Positions 27,123 to 36,222 of a stretch of 64,000 nt of DNA are shown one piece after another. Both the position numbers and the translations under genes were made by a program. The notes under the pieces were generated by a model. It saw only the letters and a program-made list of their open reading frames with translations. It searched no databases and was not told the origin of the DNA. The first letter of the stretch is position 1, and the number at the start of each line of letters is the position of its first letter. Origin of the DNA: Commensalibacter papalotli. Its GTDB lineage: Bacteria > Pseudomonadota > Alphaproteobacteria > Acetobacterales > Acetobacteraceae. The stretch lies in assembly GCF_947179115.1 (NCBI RefSeq), contig NZ_CAMXCI010000001.1, positions 558,001 through 622,000 of the forward strand, given 5' to 3'.

Positions 27123-28280
27123 ATGAGTGCAACGACACATAAAATTTGGCTATTAGCTGGTGAAACCAGTGGGGATGAATTGGGTGCCAAACTAATCAAA
27201 GCTTTGCGACATTTCAATCCTGACCTAAAATTTTATGGTGTTGGTGGAACAAAAATGCAGGAACAAGGCATGGAAATTTTATTTCCTATGCAAGACTTAG
27301 CCGTAATGGGCTTGGTTGAAGTGCTGCCGAAGATCCATATGTTATCCAATCGATTAAACCAAGCGGCACAAGATATTCAACTGAAACAGCCTGATGTCGT
27401 GGTCACAATTGACAGCCCTGGTTTTTCTTTGCGGCTGCTAAAAAAGATTGCAGATTTACATATCCCCAGAGTGCATTATGTTGCCCCTCAAGTATGGGCA
27501 TGGCATGAAAGCCGAGTGAAGAAATTCCCTGGATTATGGGAAAAATTACTTTGTTTACTGCCTTTTGAAAAATCATTCTTTGCTAAACACGGGCTGGACA
27601 GTGCATTTGTAGGGCATCCTATTTTAGAAACCGATGTGCATCATGGCAATGGCCAGCAATTTCGAAAAGAACATCAAGTTCCTGAAACTGCTCCAGTTTT
27701 ATTATTAATGCCTGGCAGTCGTCGTTCAGAACTCCCTAAATTAATGCCAGTCTTTAAACAGACTTTAGTTTTATTAAAACGTCAACTGCATGATGTAGTT
27801 GCTGTTATTCCAACCTCCCCCCTTGCCAAAGAACACGTTGAGCATACAGTACAGGACTGGCCTATTAAACCAATTATCATTCATGATCAACAAGATAAAT
27901 ATAATGCTTATGCCGCCGCCAATGCTGCCTTAACCAAATCTGGCACAACAACGCTGGAACTCGCTTTGGCCAAAGTGCCCATGATCGTTACTTATCGCGT
28001 AAATCCTATCACAGCGATGATTGCCAGACGTATGATCAAGGTTCCTTACGTTTGTATGTTAAATTTATTAGCAAACAAGGAAGTTGTGCCTGAGTTATTA
28101 CAAGAAGACTGCAACCCCGCACATTTAACAGCAACATTACTGGGATTATTGACAGATCCACAAAAAGCCAAAGCTCAACAAGATGCTTTTACCGAAATTA
28201 TGCACCAACTTTCTGGCCCGAATGATGAGCTGCCTTCCCGTGTCGCTGCCAAAGAAATTTTGGGAATGATTAATGGCTAA
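27123..28280 (+). CDS. lpxB: Lipid-A-disaccharide synthase
   Basis: LpxB condenses UDP-diacylglucosamine with lipid X to form the disaccharide of lipid A, at the inner face of the cytoplasmic membrane. The 385-residue product contains LLAGETSGDELGAKLI, FYGVGGTKMQEQGMEILF, AVMGLVEVLPKI, RVHYVAPQVWAWHESRVKK and LLMPGSRRSELPKLMP, with the C-terminal LTKSGTTTLELAL donor site. It follows hisI by 20 bases. Its presence shows a conventional LPS-bearing outer membrane. Confidence 0.96.
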   Translation: MSATTHKIWLLAGETSGDELGAKLIKALRHFNPDLKFYGVGGTKMQEQGMEILFPMQDLAVMGLVEVLPKIHMLSNRLNQAAQDIQLKQPDVVVTIDSPGFSLRLLKKIADLHIPRVHYVAPQVWAWHESRVKKFPGLWEKLLCLLPFEKSFFAKHGLDSAFVGHPILETDVHHGNGQQFRKEHQVPETAPVLLLMPGSRRSELPKLMPVFKQTLVLLKRQLHDVVAVIPTSPLAKEHVEHTVQDWPIKPIIIHDQQDKYNAYAAANAALTKSGTTTLELALAKVPMIVTYRVNPITAMIARRMIKVPYVCMLNLLANKEVVPELLQEDCNPAHLTATLLGLLTDPQKAKAQQDAFTEIMHQLSGPNDELPSRVAAKEILGMING

Positions 28281-28413
28281 ATTATATGACAACTTAACGG
28301 ATTATTATAAGATTGTTTTTTTGCTATATGATTACTAATCCTTTGTTCACTATAAAACATAAACCATTCAGAATATTTTTCTCAGTTCAATAAGTTAGAT
28401 TGATATATAAATA

Positions 28414-29307
28414 ATGTCCGCAAAGCTACAAGGTATTATCTTAGTCCTCCTCGGCACGATCAGCTATGGGCTACCAGCTTCTTTGATTAAACTGTCTAAA
28501 CAAGACGGCATCACTGAAGCTAATATTCTTTTTTTTCAATTCTTTTTTGGCTGCCTTGCTTTGGGCATACTCTATTTCTTTAGCAGCAAGAAAATTAACC
28601 CCAATGAAACACAATTAGACCCCAGCGCAAAAAGACACCTTATTCTGTCTGGTACAGCTTTGGCACTAACAAACTCTTTTTATTTTACTTCATTAGAATA
28701 TGTGTCCGTTGCCATTGCCGCCGTGATGCTGATGCAATCGGTTTGGATTACTTCAGTTTTAGATTTTTTCTTTAAAAAAACTATCCCTTCACCTATTCAA
28801 ATCCTCTGTATTATCGGTGTTTTATTAGGAACAATCTTAACAACCAATCTCATCGGCACAGAAATTGTTATTTCTCCATTAGGATTATTTTTAAGCTTCA
28901 TGTCAGGTGTTTGTTATGCCATAACAATTATGGTTACCAATAATTTAGCCCCTCAAGCATCTGCCTTTGGAAGAGCATATTATATTTCATTGGGTGCTTT
29001 TATTATCATTTGTATTCTTTGGGGATGGTCAATTAATCTTTCAATCATTCCTTTATCCTTAAAATGGGGAATGATTATCGCTTGTTTTTCCATTATCTTA
29101 CCATTGTTACTTTTTGCAAAAGGTATGCCAAAAATAACAGCAGGAATTGGCGGTGTTTTATCAGCACTGGAATTACCTGCTGCGATTATTTTTGCTTATT
29201 TCATTCTTAATGAACAGATTAGTATTTTACAATTTACTGGTGTTATTGTAATTTTTATTGCAATTAGCAGTGTTAATTTAACAAACAACAAATCTATCAA
29301 AGAGTAA
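28414..29307 (+). CDS. EamA/DMT-family transporter
   Basis: A 297-residue inner-membrane protein with ten hydrophobic helices arranged as two EamA repeats, of which the conserved elements are the first helix GIILVLLGTISYGLPASLIK and the second-repeat end SALELPAAIIFAYFILNEQISILQFTG. Members export amino acids or metabolites or import nucleotide-type solutes; no substrate is evident. It stands alone behind lpxB (133 bases) and is closed by a hairpin shared with the convergent phosphatase-autotransporter gene. Confidence 0.85.
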   Translation: MSAKLQGIILVLLGTISYGLPASLIKLSKQDGITEANILFFQFFFGCLALGILYFFSSKKINPNETQLDPSAKRHLILSGTALALTNSFYFTSLEYVSVAIAAVMLMQSVWITSVLDFFFKKTIPSPIQILCIIGVLLGTILTTNLIGTEIVISPLGLFLSFMSGVCYAITIMVTNNLAPQASAFGRAYYISLGAFIIICILWGWSINLSIIPLSLKWGMIIACFSIILPLLLFAKGMPKITAGIGGVLSALELPAAIIFAYFILNEQISILQFTGVIVIFIAISSVNLTNNKSIKE

Positions 29308-29316
29308 GATTTATAA

Positions 29317-29363
29317 AATACTTAAATACCGTCATAAAACATACATAACGGTATTTAAGTATT
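29317..29363. terminator. Bidirectional terminator between EamA gene and phosphatase-autotransporter
   Basis: A 16-bp perfect stem (29317-29332 with 29348-29363, AATACTTAAATACCGT and its complement) with a 15-base loop, between convergent genes. Confidence 0.75.
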
Positions 29364-29374
29364 ATGTGATTCCA

Positions 29375-31324
29375 TTAAAAATTCAGTGTTGTCCCTAACA
29401 TCCCATTAACACCATGACTGTTTAACCCAGCACCATAGTAATCAGCACTGATATTAAATGACCACTGCCCTCTTTTAGCGGTTAAACGGGCACCTGCTTT
29501 ATAGATATTAGGGCTGTTGAATGCTGAATATTGTCTAACGCCTACTCCATAAATAGTACCATATTGATTAACACTGGCATTATTTAAAATTCGTTCATAC
29601 CCCAATGTAACCCCAGGCATAAAACTCCATTGTCCAGAGTGTAATGGATCAAAGTTAATATCCATATTGGCAACAAGACTTGGTTGTATTTTATCGTATT
29701 TAGACATATTTAATGCCAGCTCACTCCCTTTCTCTCGAACACGACCTAAATGTAAACTGGTCACTTGTATCCCAACTGAAGGATCAATCGTGAATGATTG
29801 TGCTTTGAATAACCATCCAGCCATAGTACGACCACTATAATAAGCACCGCTGGTATTACCATTTGTTGTACCAAAACCATTCCCTAATTGGCGTTCGCTT
29901 TGATAATTAACATAGCCGATATTTGCCTGTGCCCTTATCCATGCACCAGAATTATCAAGCCCTCTAAAGGCATAGTTTCCACCCAATGTCACAAAACCAC
30001 TATTAGTAGTCACACGTCCACCATTGCTGTTAACATTACCATAATTATAACCCACCCCACCGTTAACCGATAGTTTTTGATTAAAACGATGAGTTAATCC
30101 AAAGACAGTGCCACCTGTATATTCATTACTGGAATTGAAACCTTTTCTTGCATCTGTGCTAAGGTAATTACTTAACCCCTGCATCCAAAATGCGGTTTCA
30201 CCCTTTTTCATTTCTCTGCCTGTTGTCAAAGGCATCAGCATATCATTCATTTTAGAAGGCTGGCGCAATAAATAACTTGCTGCATCAGCGTAAACTTGTC
30301 CACCGACACGTATTTCCAAACCATTCAACGTGCCTTGATCGATTGCGGATTGAAGATAGTAATTATAATTTGTGTAAGCCCCCGACAGAGCAGTACCTTG
30401 TAATGCATTTAATAGATTGGCACCAGAAGCAGCATTGCCTTTAAAATTTTCTTGTCCAGGCAAAGTTAGGTAACGCACCATCTTTCCGCGCAAGACATAG
30501 ATAGTGGCTTGATCCAACCCCAATCCCTGCTTAAGATAATTATCCATTGTACCATAAGTTTTAGTAACTTGATCTAACCCTGCTTCGAGCCAAGATTGAT
30601 CTACAGACATAATGGTTCGGTAAGAATCCTGCATAGACACAGGTAATTTTGCCACCGTTGCATTAATACGTGAAGCTGTGTATGCATTTGTTGCTAGATA
30701 ATTAGATATAATATCTTGTTTATCCACACCTGCGAGAGACTGTAGTACTGCTGCAGTCCAGCCCGTGCGATCTTTTCCAGCTGTACAATGAAATAAAGCC
30801 GCAGAATCAGCATTTGCCAGTATTTTTAACTCATTACCAAAACCAGATCTGGCATAAGGATCGGTTACAAAGTTGCGCTCTGTTTGCTGCATCATACTAT
30901 TGATCTGATCTTTGTTTAAACTACCATAATTTAGGGTAACAACACTATTTTGATTGCCTATAATATCAACATGGTAATAAGAAGTATTTGGAGAAAGTGT
31001 ATCTGGTGTTGTTGCTATTTCCGCATCTGTTCTCAGATCAATAACAGTGCCTATATTTAATTTTTCCATCACACTAAGGTCATTACCAACAGGTGTTATT
31101 GCATTAGAACGATAAAAAACTCCAGGTCTCATCACTCCATTATGAGATGTCGAATAGGCTGTATCAATTCCAGCAAGATCACGAAAATTATCCATCCCTT
31201 GTAATTGAGGGGTATTTAATTGCGTTGTTTGTGCCAACGCAATATCCGTAACGCATAATAACGGAATAATAAATAATAGGCTGGCAATACAAGAAGAGGA
31301 TAGAAAAGAAAACTTTACGTTCAT
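29375..31324 (-). CDS. Tyrosine phosphatase fused to autotransporter beta-barrel
   Basis: The start at 31324 gives a 649-residue protein with a signal peptide (FLSSSCIASLLFIIPLLCVT, cleavage near ALAQ); the longer frame from 31375 buries it. Residues about 40-290 match the bacterial tyrosine phosphatase family (PF13350-like): GMDNFRDLAGI, MRPGVFYRSN, VIDLRTDAE, and the P-loop HCTAGKDRTGW with Cys180 and Arg186. A linker (about 295-370) leads to an autotransporter barrel of about 270 residues (FWMQGLSNY through alternating aromatic strands) ending in Phe. So the phosphatase is predicted to be displayed on or released from the cell surface. The combination is read directly; biological targets such as host proteins are inference. 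An LprI-like gene lies upstream. Confidence 0.85.
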   Translation of the reverse strand: MNVKFSFLSSSCIASLLFIIPLLCVTDIALAQTTQLNTPQLQGMDNFRDLAGIDTAYSTSHNGVMRPGVFYRSNAITPVGNDLSVMEKLNIGTVIDLRTDAEIATTPDTLSPNTSYYHVDIIGNQNSVVTLNYGSLNKDQINSMMQQTERNFVTDPYARSGFGNELKILANADSAALFHCTAGKDRTGWTAAVLQSLAGVDKQDIISNYLATNAYTASRINATVAKLPVSMQDSYRTIMSVDQSWLEAGLDQVTKTYGTMDNYLKQGLGLDQATIYVLRGKMVRYLTLPGQENFKGNAASGANLLNALQGTALSGAYTNYNYYLQSAIDQGTLNGLEIRVGGQVYADAASYLLRQPSKMNDMLMPLTTGREMKKGETAFWMQGLSNYLSTDARKGFNSSNEYTGGTVFGLTHRFNQKLSVNGGVGYNYGNVNSNGGRVTTNSGFVTLGGNYAFRGLDNSGAWIRAQANIGYVNYQSERQLGNGFGTTNGNTSGAYYSGRTMAGWLFKAQSFTIDPSVGIQVTSLHLGRVREKGSELALNMSKYDKIQPSLVANMDINFDPLHSGQWSFMPGVTLGYERILNNASVNQYGTIYGVGVRQYSAFNSPNIYKAGARLTAKRGQWSFNISADYYGAGLNSHGVNGMLGTTLNF

Positions 31325-31475
31325 GATAAACCCATCGTTATAAATAAAAATTATACTAATAGGTTTAGAGAACAATGTTAATAAATAACAATGAAGATAT
31401 CATTAAGAAATTATTAAGATTTTATGATATATCACCATCATATTGAAATAAAATTTGATTATATGGAATTAAATC

Positions 31476-31865
31476 TTATTCAACTTTTGATAATAACGCT
31501 TTATCACAACCAGAGCTGGAACATTCTGTTTCAATTGATTTTAACAATTCAATGCGTGCTGTCATTTTATCATTTACACAATTTACGGCTACAGTACCAC
31601 CATTAGAACATTCATTATCACGAGCTCTGATCCATTGGATTTGTGCTTGTTTAACTTCTTTTTTTTGTTCAGGTTTTAAAACTTTAATAGTTTTCCCATA
31701 TTGCTCATTAATTTCTTTATCCAATTGAGTCATTTTTAAAGATGCACAATAGGTTCTATCATAAGCATTAATAGGATTGTTGCAGCTCATGGAAAATGCT
31801 GCTGGAACCAAAACAAATTGAGCCATGAGACCAGTAATAACAAGTGTTTTTTTAATCATGATCAT
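31476..31865 (-). CDS. LprI-like lysozyme inhibitor family protein
   Basis: The 129-residue product has a signal peptide (LVITGLMAQFVLVPAAFS) and the DUF1311/LprI pattern: SCNNPINAYDRTYCAS, LDKEINEQYGKTIKVL, and the QIQWIRARDNECS block with further Cys in VAVNCVNDKM. Members of this family bind lysozyme or related hydrolases in the periplasm; the link is by family, not shown here. The gene lies 25 bases after the cytochrome gene on the same strand, so it may be transcribed with the dehydrogenase operon. Confidence 0.8.
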   Translation of the reverse strand: MIMIKKTLVITGLMAQFVLVPAAFSMSCNNPINAYDRTYCASLKMTQLDKEINEQYGKTIKVLKPEQKKEVKQAQIQWIRARDNECSNGGTVAVNCVNDKMTARIELLKSIETECSSSGCDKALLSKVE

Positions 31866-31890
31866 ATCTCTTTTTGATATAAATAAAGGA

Positions 31891-33174
31891 TTACTGCAAT
31901 TTTAATTGCGCCCGTTCTTGCTTTACTTGTTTTGCGGTTACATGTCCATTCCTATTTCCGAAATGCGCGATCACATAATTTGCGATATCAGCAATATCTT
32001 GATCACTATATCCATCTTTAAAACCTGGCATAGGAAATGTTCCTAATTTGGAATCTTTTAGCTCTGAACCTTCTAAAATAACCCGAATTAAGTTAGTCCC
32101 TTTGGTCAACGTTACCGTTTTAGAACCCCACAGACTTTCATACTCACCTTGTCGCCCTTGACCATTTTGTTGGTGACAAGAAGCGCACAGGGCTGCGAAT
32201 AAATGACTGCCATGACTGCGACTGGGCTCTGCATTTTCAAGATCAGTTGGAGAAATATTAGCCGCGCCTTCTCCTTTTTCTTTGGCTGGTAAGGAACGTA
32301 AATAAATCACAATCGCACGAATATCTTTTTGGCTCAGTTGAGATAAACTTGTATTAATAATTTCTGCCATCGGACCCACGGCTGCCCCATGCCCCTCAAC
32401 ATAACCTTTGGATAAATATTGTTGGAGATCTTTATCGCTCCAAGAACCAATTCCCGTATCCCCATCAGAGGAAATATTATACGCAATCCAACCATTATAA
32501 GTTGAGCCAGAATAATCATTGGTTGAAGCCCTGCCATTAGACCAATCTTTGGGAGAATGACAATATGCGCAATGCCCTGGGCCCTCTACTAAAAATTTAC
32601 CTCGGTTCCATTGTGCAGATTTGTCAGGATTGCTCTGAAAATGCCCCTCTGTGTCATTCTTCCAGTTCCATGCACGAATTGCCCATCTCATATTATATGG
32701 AAAAACCATATCTTCCTGATGAACTTTATTCTTAATAGCAGGTTGTTGATCTAAATAAGCTTTGATTGCTAAGATTTCGTCTGTGCTCATTAAGCTATAA
32801 GCAGAATAAGGCATCACAGGGTATAAATGCTTATCTTTATGCCCAACACCATCTTGTAAAGCACGAATAAATTCTTCATCCGTATAATTACCAATACCTG
32901 TTTCTTTATCAGATGTAATATTGGAAGAATAAACGATGCCCTGGTTTTTGATCAGAAATGCCTTGCCCCCAGCTAAAAATTTATCCTCCTTAACTGTATG
33001 ACAAATTTGACAGCCCGAAGCACGGAATAAATATTCTCCTTTAGCAATCTGAGCTTGTTTTGGATTAATTTGATCTTCTTGTGCCAAAACCTGTTCAAAA
33101 GGCAATAAAACAACAACAAGAATTATTCCTTTTACAAATGCTTTTTGAATTAAATAACAAGAAAAATTAATCAT
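31891..33174 (-). CDS. Three-haem cytochrome c subunit of a periplasmic dehydrogenase
   Basis: The 427-residue protein has a signal sequence followed by three CXXCH haem sites: Cys55-Cys58-His59, Cys202-Cys205-His206 and Cys330-Cys333-His334. This is the triple-haem subunit type of the acetic acid bacterial membrane dehydrogenases, which passes electrons from substrate to ubiquinone. It follows the Mo-subunit gene and a small membrane gene (33 bases upstream), consistent with one complex. The C-terminus lacks an obvious anchor, so attachment to the membrane may rely on the small two-helix protein. Confidence 0.88.
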   Translation of the reverse strand: MINFSCYLIQKAFVKGIILVVVLLPFEQVLAQEDQINPKQAQIAKGEYLFRASGCQICHTVKEDKFLAGGKAFLIKNQGIVYSSNITSDKETGIGNYTDEEFIRALQDGVGHKDKHLYPVMPYSAYSLMSTDEILAIKAYLDQQPAIKNKVHQEDMVFPYNMRWAIRAWNWKNDTEGHFQSNPDKSAQWNRGKFLVEGPGHCAYCHSPKDWSNGRASTNDYSGSTYNGWIAYNISSDGDTGIGSWSDKDLQQYLSKGYVEGHGAAVGPMAEIINTSLSQLSQKDIRAIVIYLRSLPAKEKGEGAANISPTDLENAEPSRSHGSHLFAALCASCHQQNGQGRQGEYESLWGSKTVTLTKGTNLIRVILEGSELKDSKLGTFPMPGFKDGYSDQDIADIANYVIAHFGNRNGHVTAKQVKQERAQLKLQ

Positions 33175-33207
33175 AAACCTATTCTAAACCTTATCAAACC
33201 ATAATTA

Positions 33208-33450
33208 TTAATATTTAAATCTGTTAATTATTATTCCATATACTGATGAAATAATACCTATTATTGCGCTTATAATTCCTACATCTAGGCCTAAAGACTG
33301 CCAGTTATCGACAATATTAGTCCCATCTTTTAAATATAGATGTCCTAACACGAAACCGTATAATGCTAATAGACTTCCAAGGCCTATTCCAATAAATCCA
33401 CAACCAACACCGACCAGATAACCTATTGACTTATTATGATTTTTAAACAT
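33208..33450 (-). CDS. Small two-helix membrane protein in dehydrogenase operon
   Basis: I do not recognise this 80-residue protein. It has two hydrophobic segments, about residues 9-38 (Gly-rich, GVGCGFIGIGLGSLLALYG) and 54-74, joined by a short polar loop with KDGTNIVDNWQ. It lies between the Mo-subunit gene (48 bases) and the cytochrome gene (33 bases) on the same strand. The position suggests a membrane anchor or assembly factor for the complex, but this is inference from location alone. Confidence 0.55.
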   Translation of the reverse strand: MFKNHNKSIGYLVGVGCGFIGIGLGSLLALYGFVLGHLYLKDGTNIVDNWQSLGLDVGIISAIIGIISSVYGIIINRFKY

Positions 33451-33498
33451 TTCAATCTCTGGTTTTAACTAAAATATTAAGATCAATTTATTATAAAT

Positions 33499-35670
33499 TT
33501 AAAGCAAATATTTATTCAAGGGCAAACTATATAATTGTTTGTTCAAAATTGATCCTAAAGCATGTGCTAATGCAGGAGCAGCAACAATTGTACCCAGCTC
33601 TCCTACGCCCGAGGGTGCCTCATCACTTTTTATAATATGCACTTCTATTTGTGGTGCTTCATTCATATGTAATATACGATATTGATTAAAGTTACGCTGT
33701 ACTATTTTCCCTTGTTCAAGTTGAACCTCATTATAAAGGGCTGAACCTAGCCCTATTATTGCACTACTTTCAATTTGAGCTGCAATTTGATCTGGATTAA
33801 CTGCCAATCCACAATCAACAGCCACAATCACACGGTGTAAACGTACAACTGACATTGCAGTGACCTCAGCTTCGACCACCATTGCAATATAGCTATTAAA
33901 AACATGTGCTAGTGCAAAGCCTCTACCTATATCTTTTGAAAGTGGTTGATCCCATTGTGCATGTTGAGCAACCAGATCCATTACTGCTGTTGCTCTTGCA
34001 TCTACTTTTAATTGCTTACGATATTCAATCACGTCTTTCTTGGCTTTAACCGCGCATTTGTTAATGATAGATTCTATCACAAAAACATTTCGCGTTGCAC
34101 CATTACCTTGCCACCAACCAGGAATAATCGCATCAATATCACATCTAGTATAATTCAGCTGATAATGTGGTATTTCATAAGGAATTGTATTAATCCCCAA
34201 AAATAAATCGGGATCCATTCCCTCTTTGGTTAATTGTGATTTATCCCACCTTGCCATAATCGAAGGCCCAACAAGGTTATGTTTAACTGTCGTTAATAAC
34301 CCATCAGCACCAACCCCAACTTCAATCTGATCTAAATATGGAGGACGCACATGATCTTGCAGAAAATCTTCCTCTCGAGACCAAACACATTTCAAAGGAT
34401 ATGAAATTTTTTGTGCAAATTTAACAGCTTGAAGAATATAATCCTCATCCAAGCGACGGCCAAAACTGCCCCCTACATAGACATTATGAAAAATAATATC
34501 TTTTTTATCTCTTTTTAGGAGCTCTGCAATTCGGTCCTGAGTTCTTAAAGGCGTTTGTGAACAAGACCATATTTCACAATGATTATCATTAATCTCTATA
34601 GTACAACTCAAAGCTTCTAATGCAGCATGTGCCAACATGGGTTGCCTATAAGTCATTTTGTAAACGTGACTGGTTGCAGCCAAAGCCGTTTCGATTTTTA
34701 CAGAACTATTACTATATCCGACAATTCCTTTTTGATCACTTGCTTGAATAAGTTGTTTATAAATACTATCGGTTGAAGTCATTCCATTAGGGCCAAAATC
34801 CCATTCAATTTTTAACAACTTTGCAGCCTTAGAAGCAGCCCAAAAATGCTCTGCAATAATGCAAACCATATCTTCAAGGCTCAATATATCAACAACACCT
34901 TGAACCTGCCTTGCTTGTTGATCATGAATACGAACTAATTTGCCCCCAACAACCGGACAAGCAATCATATAACCTGTCTTTATTGCTGGTAAGCTAATAT
35001 CCGCAGCAAATATCGCTTTACCATTAATTTTTGAAGGCGTATCTACCCTTGGTTGAGACTTACCTATTAGACTATAAGCTTCTTTTTTCTTTAAAATAAT
35101 GTCTTTGGGTATAGATAATTTATCTGCTGGTACTAAAAATTGTGAATACGGTGATTGTCGATTGTCTGGCCCGTATATTTGCCCTTTTTGTGTATAACAT
35201 TGATCTGGATTTATTCTCCAAAACTGTGCTGCCGATTCAATCAGCATTATTCGTAAAGTTGCCGCAGCCTGTTGAAGAGGGAACCAATCTTTTTGAGTTG
35301 ACCCAGATCCCCAAGTAATTTCTGTCAATTCACCCTTTAAAATATATTCTGGACTAGGTAAGGCAGGCCGTACTTTTACAGCAGATAGCTCAACTTCCAG
35401 CTCTTCGGCCAATAACATTGCTGCTGCTGTATAAATCCCTTGCCCTAATTCAATATCAGGAATACGGAAGACAACTTCATTACTGGGTGTAATTTCAATA
35501 TAAGCATTATGATATTCAAGAGAAGACTTACGGTTATCATCGTCAGTAGAATTTTTAAACTTTAATGATGATTGGCTATCCTGAGCTTTCCCTGAGAATA
35601 AAGGAAAAGAAAATCCAAGTGCCAAAGCTCCAGCCCTCGTTAAAAAAGCACGTCTTGATATGTCACTCAT
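33499..35670 (-). CDS. Molybdopterin-binding large subunit, periplasmic aldehyde/xanthine dehydrogenase family
   Basis: The ATG at 35670 gives 723 residues with a twin-arginine signal (DISRRAFLTRAGALALG); the in-frame ATG 33 bases earlier would displace it. The catalytic domain belongs to the xanthine oxidase family of the isoquinoline-1-oxidoreductase type: SGSTQKDWFPL, FGPNGMTSTDS, YVGGSFGRRLDEDY and a C-terminal GVGELG motif holding the catalytic Glu. It overlaps the 2Fe-2S gene by eight bases. With that subunit and the three-haem cytochrome it forms a periplasmic oxidase chain like the Mo-dependent aldehyde dehydrogenase of acetic acid bacteria; the actual substrate is not proved. Confidence 0.85.
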   Translation of the reverse strand: MSDISRRAFLTRAGALALGFSFPLFSGKAQDSQSSLKFKNSTDDDNRKSSLEYHNAYIEITPSNEVVFRIPDIELGQGIYTAAAMLLAEELEVELSAVKVRPALPSPEYILKGELTEITWGSGSTQKDWFPLQQAAATLRIMLIESAAQFWRINPDQCYTQKGQIYGPDNRQSPYSQFLVPADKLSIPKDIILKKKEAYSLIGKSQPRVDTPSKINGKAIFAADISLPAIKTGYMIACPVVGGKLVRIHDQQARQVQGVVDILSLEDMVCIIAEHFWAASKAAKLLKIEWDFGPNGMTSTDSIYKQLIQASDQKGIVGYSNSSVKIETALAATSHVYKMTYRQPMLAHAALEALSCTIEINDNHCEIWSCSQTPLRTQDRIAELLKRDKKDIIFHNVYVGGSFGRRLDEDYILQAVKFAQKISYPLKCVWSREEDFLQDHVRPPYLDQIEVGVGADGLLTTVKHNLVGPSIMARWDKSQLTKEGMDPDLFLGINTIPYEIPHYQLNYTRCDIDAIIPGWWQGNGATRNVFVIESIINKCAVKAKKDVIEYRKQLKVDARATAVMDLVAQHAQWDQPLSKDIGRGFALAHVFNSYIAMVVEAEVTAMSVVRLHRVIVAVDCGLAVNPDQIAAQIESSAIIGLGSALYNEVQLEQGKIVQRNFNQYRILHMNEAPQIEVHIIKSDEAPSGVGELGTIVAAPALAHALGSILNKQLYSLPLNKYLL

Positions 35671-36127
35671 CTTCTGTGCTTCCAATCGCAACTTTAATAG
35701 CATTTCTTATCCGCTGATACATCCCACAACGACAAATATGTCCAGAAAGAGCAATATTGATTTCTTCTTTACTGGGTTTTTCATTCTCATGAAGTAAAGC
35801 GATAGCCGCCATAATTTGACCTGGTTGACAATATCCACATTGTGTAGGCTGTTTTTCAACCCAACCATCAAGTATTTTTTGTGCAATTGGGTCGTTCCCC
35901 AATCCTTCAATGGTAATAATTGATTTCTCACCAATATTACCTACGGGCAGGATACAAGACCGCACAGGCTTACCATCTAAATGCACCGTGCAGGCAGCAC
36001 ATTCTCCTGTTCCACAACCATATTTAGCTCCTGTCAGTCCTATAATATCGCGCAAAACCCAGAGCAGTGGCATATCTTCGGAAACATCCAAATTAACCAT
36101 TTTATTATTAATATTTAATGTAATCAT
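35663..36127 (-). CDS. (2Fe-2S)-binding subunit of molybdenum dehydrogenase
   Basis: A 154-residue protein with two [2Fe-2S] domains. The plant-type ferredoxin domain shows GAKYGCGTGECAACTVHLDGK, and the helical second domain shows QCGYCQPGQIMAAIALL and HICRCGMYQRI. No signal peptide is present, as expected: the small subunit is exported with the Tat-bearing large subunit. It begins the operon and is about 95 bases from the antiporter gene upstream. Confidence 0.92.
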   Translation of the reverse strand: MITLNINNKMVNLDVSEDMPLLWVLRDIIGLTGAKYGCGTGECAACTVHLDGKPVRSCILPVGNIGEKSIITIEGLGNDPIAQKILDGWVEKQPTQCGYCQPGQIMAAIALLHENEKPSKEEINIALSGHICRCGMYQRIRNAIKVAIGSTEDE

Positions 36128-36222
36128 AATATACTATGTCTGTTTTAGAGTTCCAGTGACTACCTTAATCATAAAGGAAAATATTCTTTCCCTTATGATT
36201 AATTAACTTTTCATAACTTGAT

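Noticed and set aside
32334..32537. 67-codon minus-strand ORF within the cytochrome gene
   Set aside because: It lies inside the larger frame with three CXXCH sites and has no features of its own.
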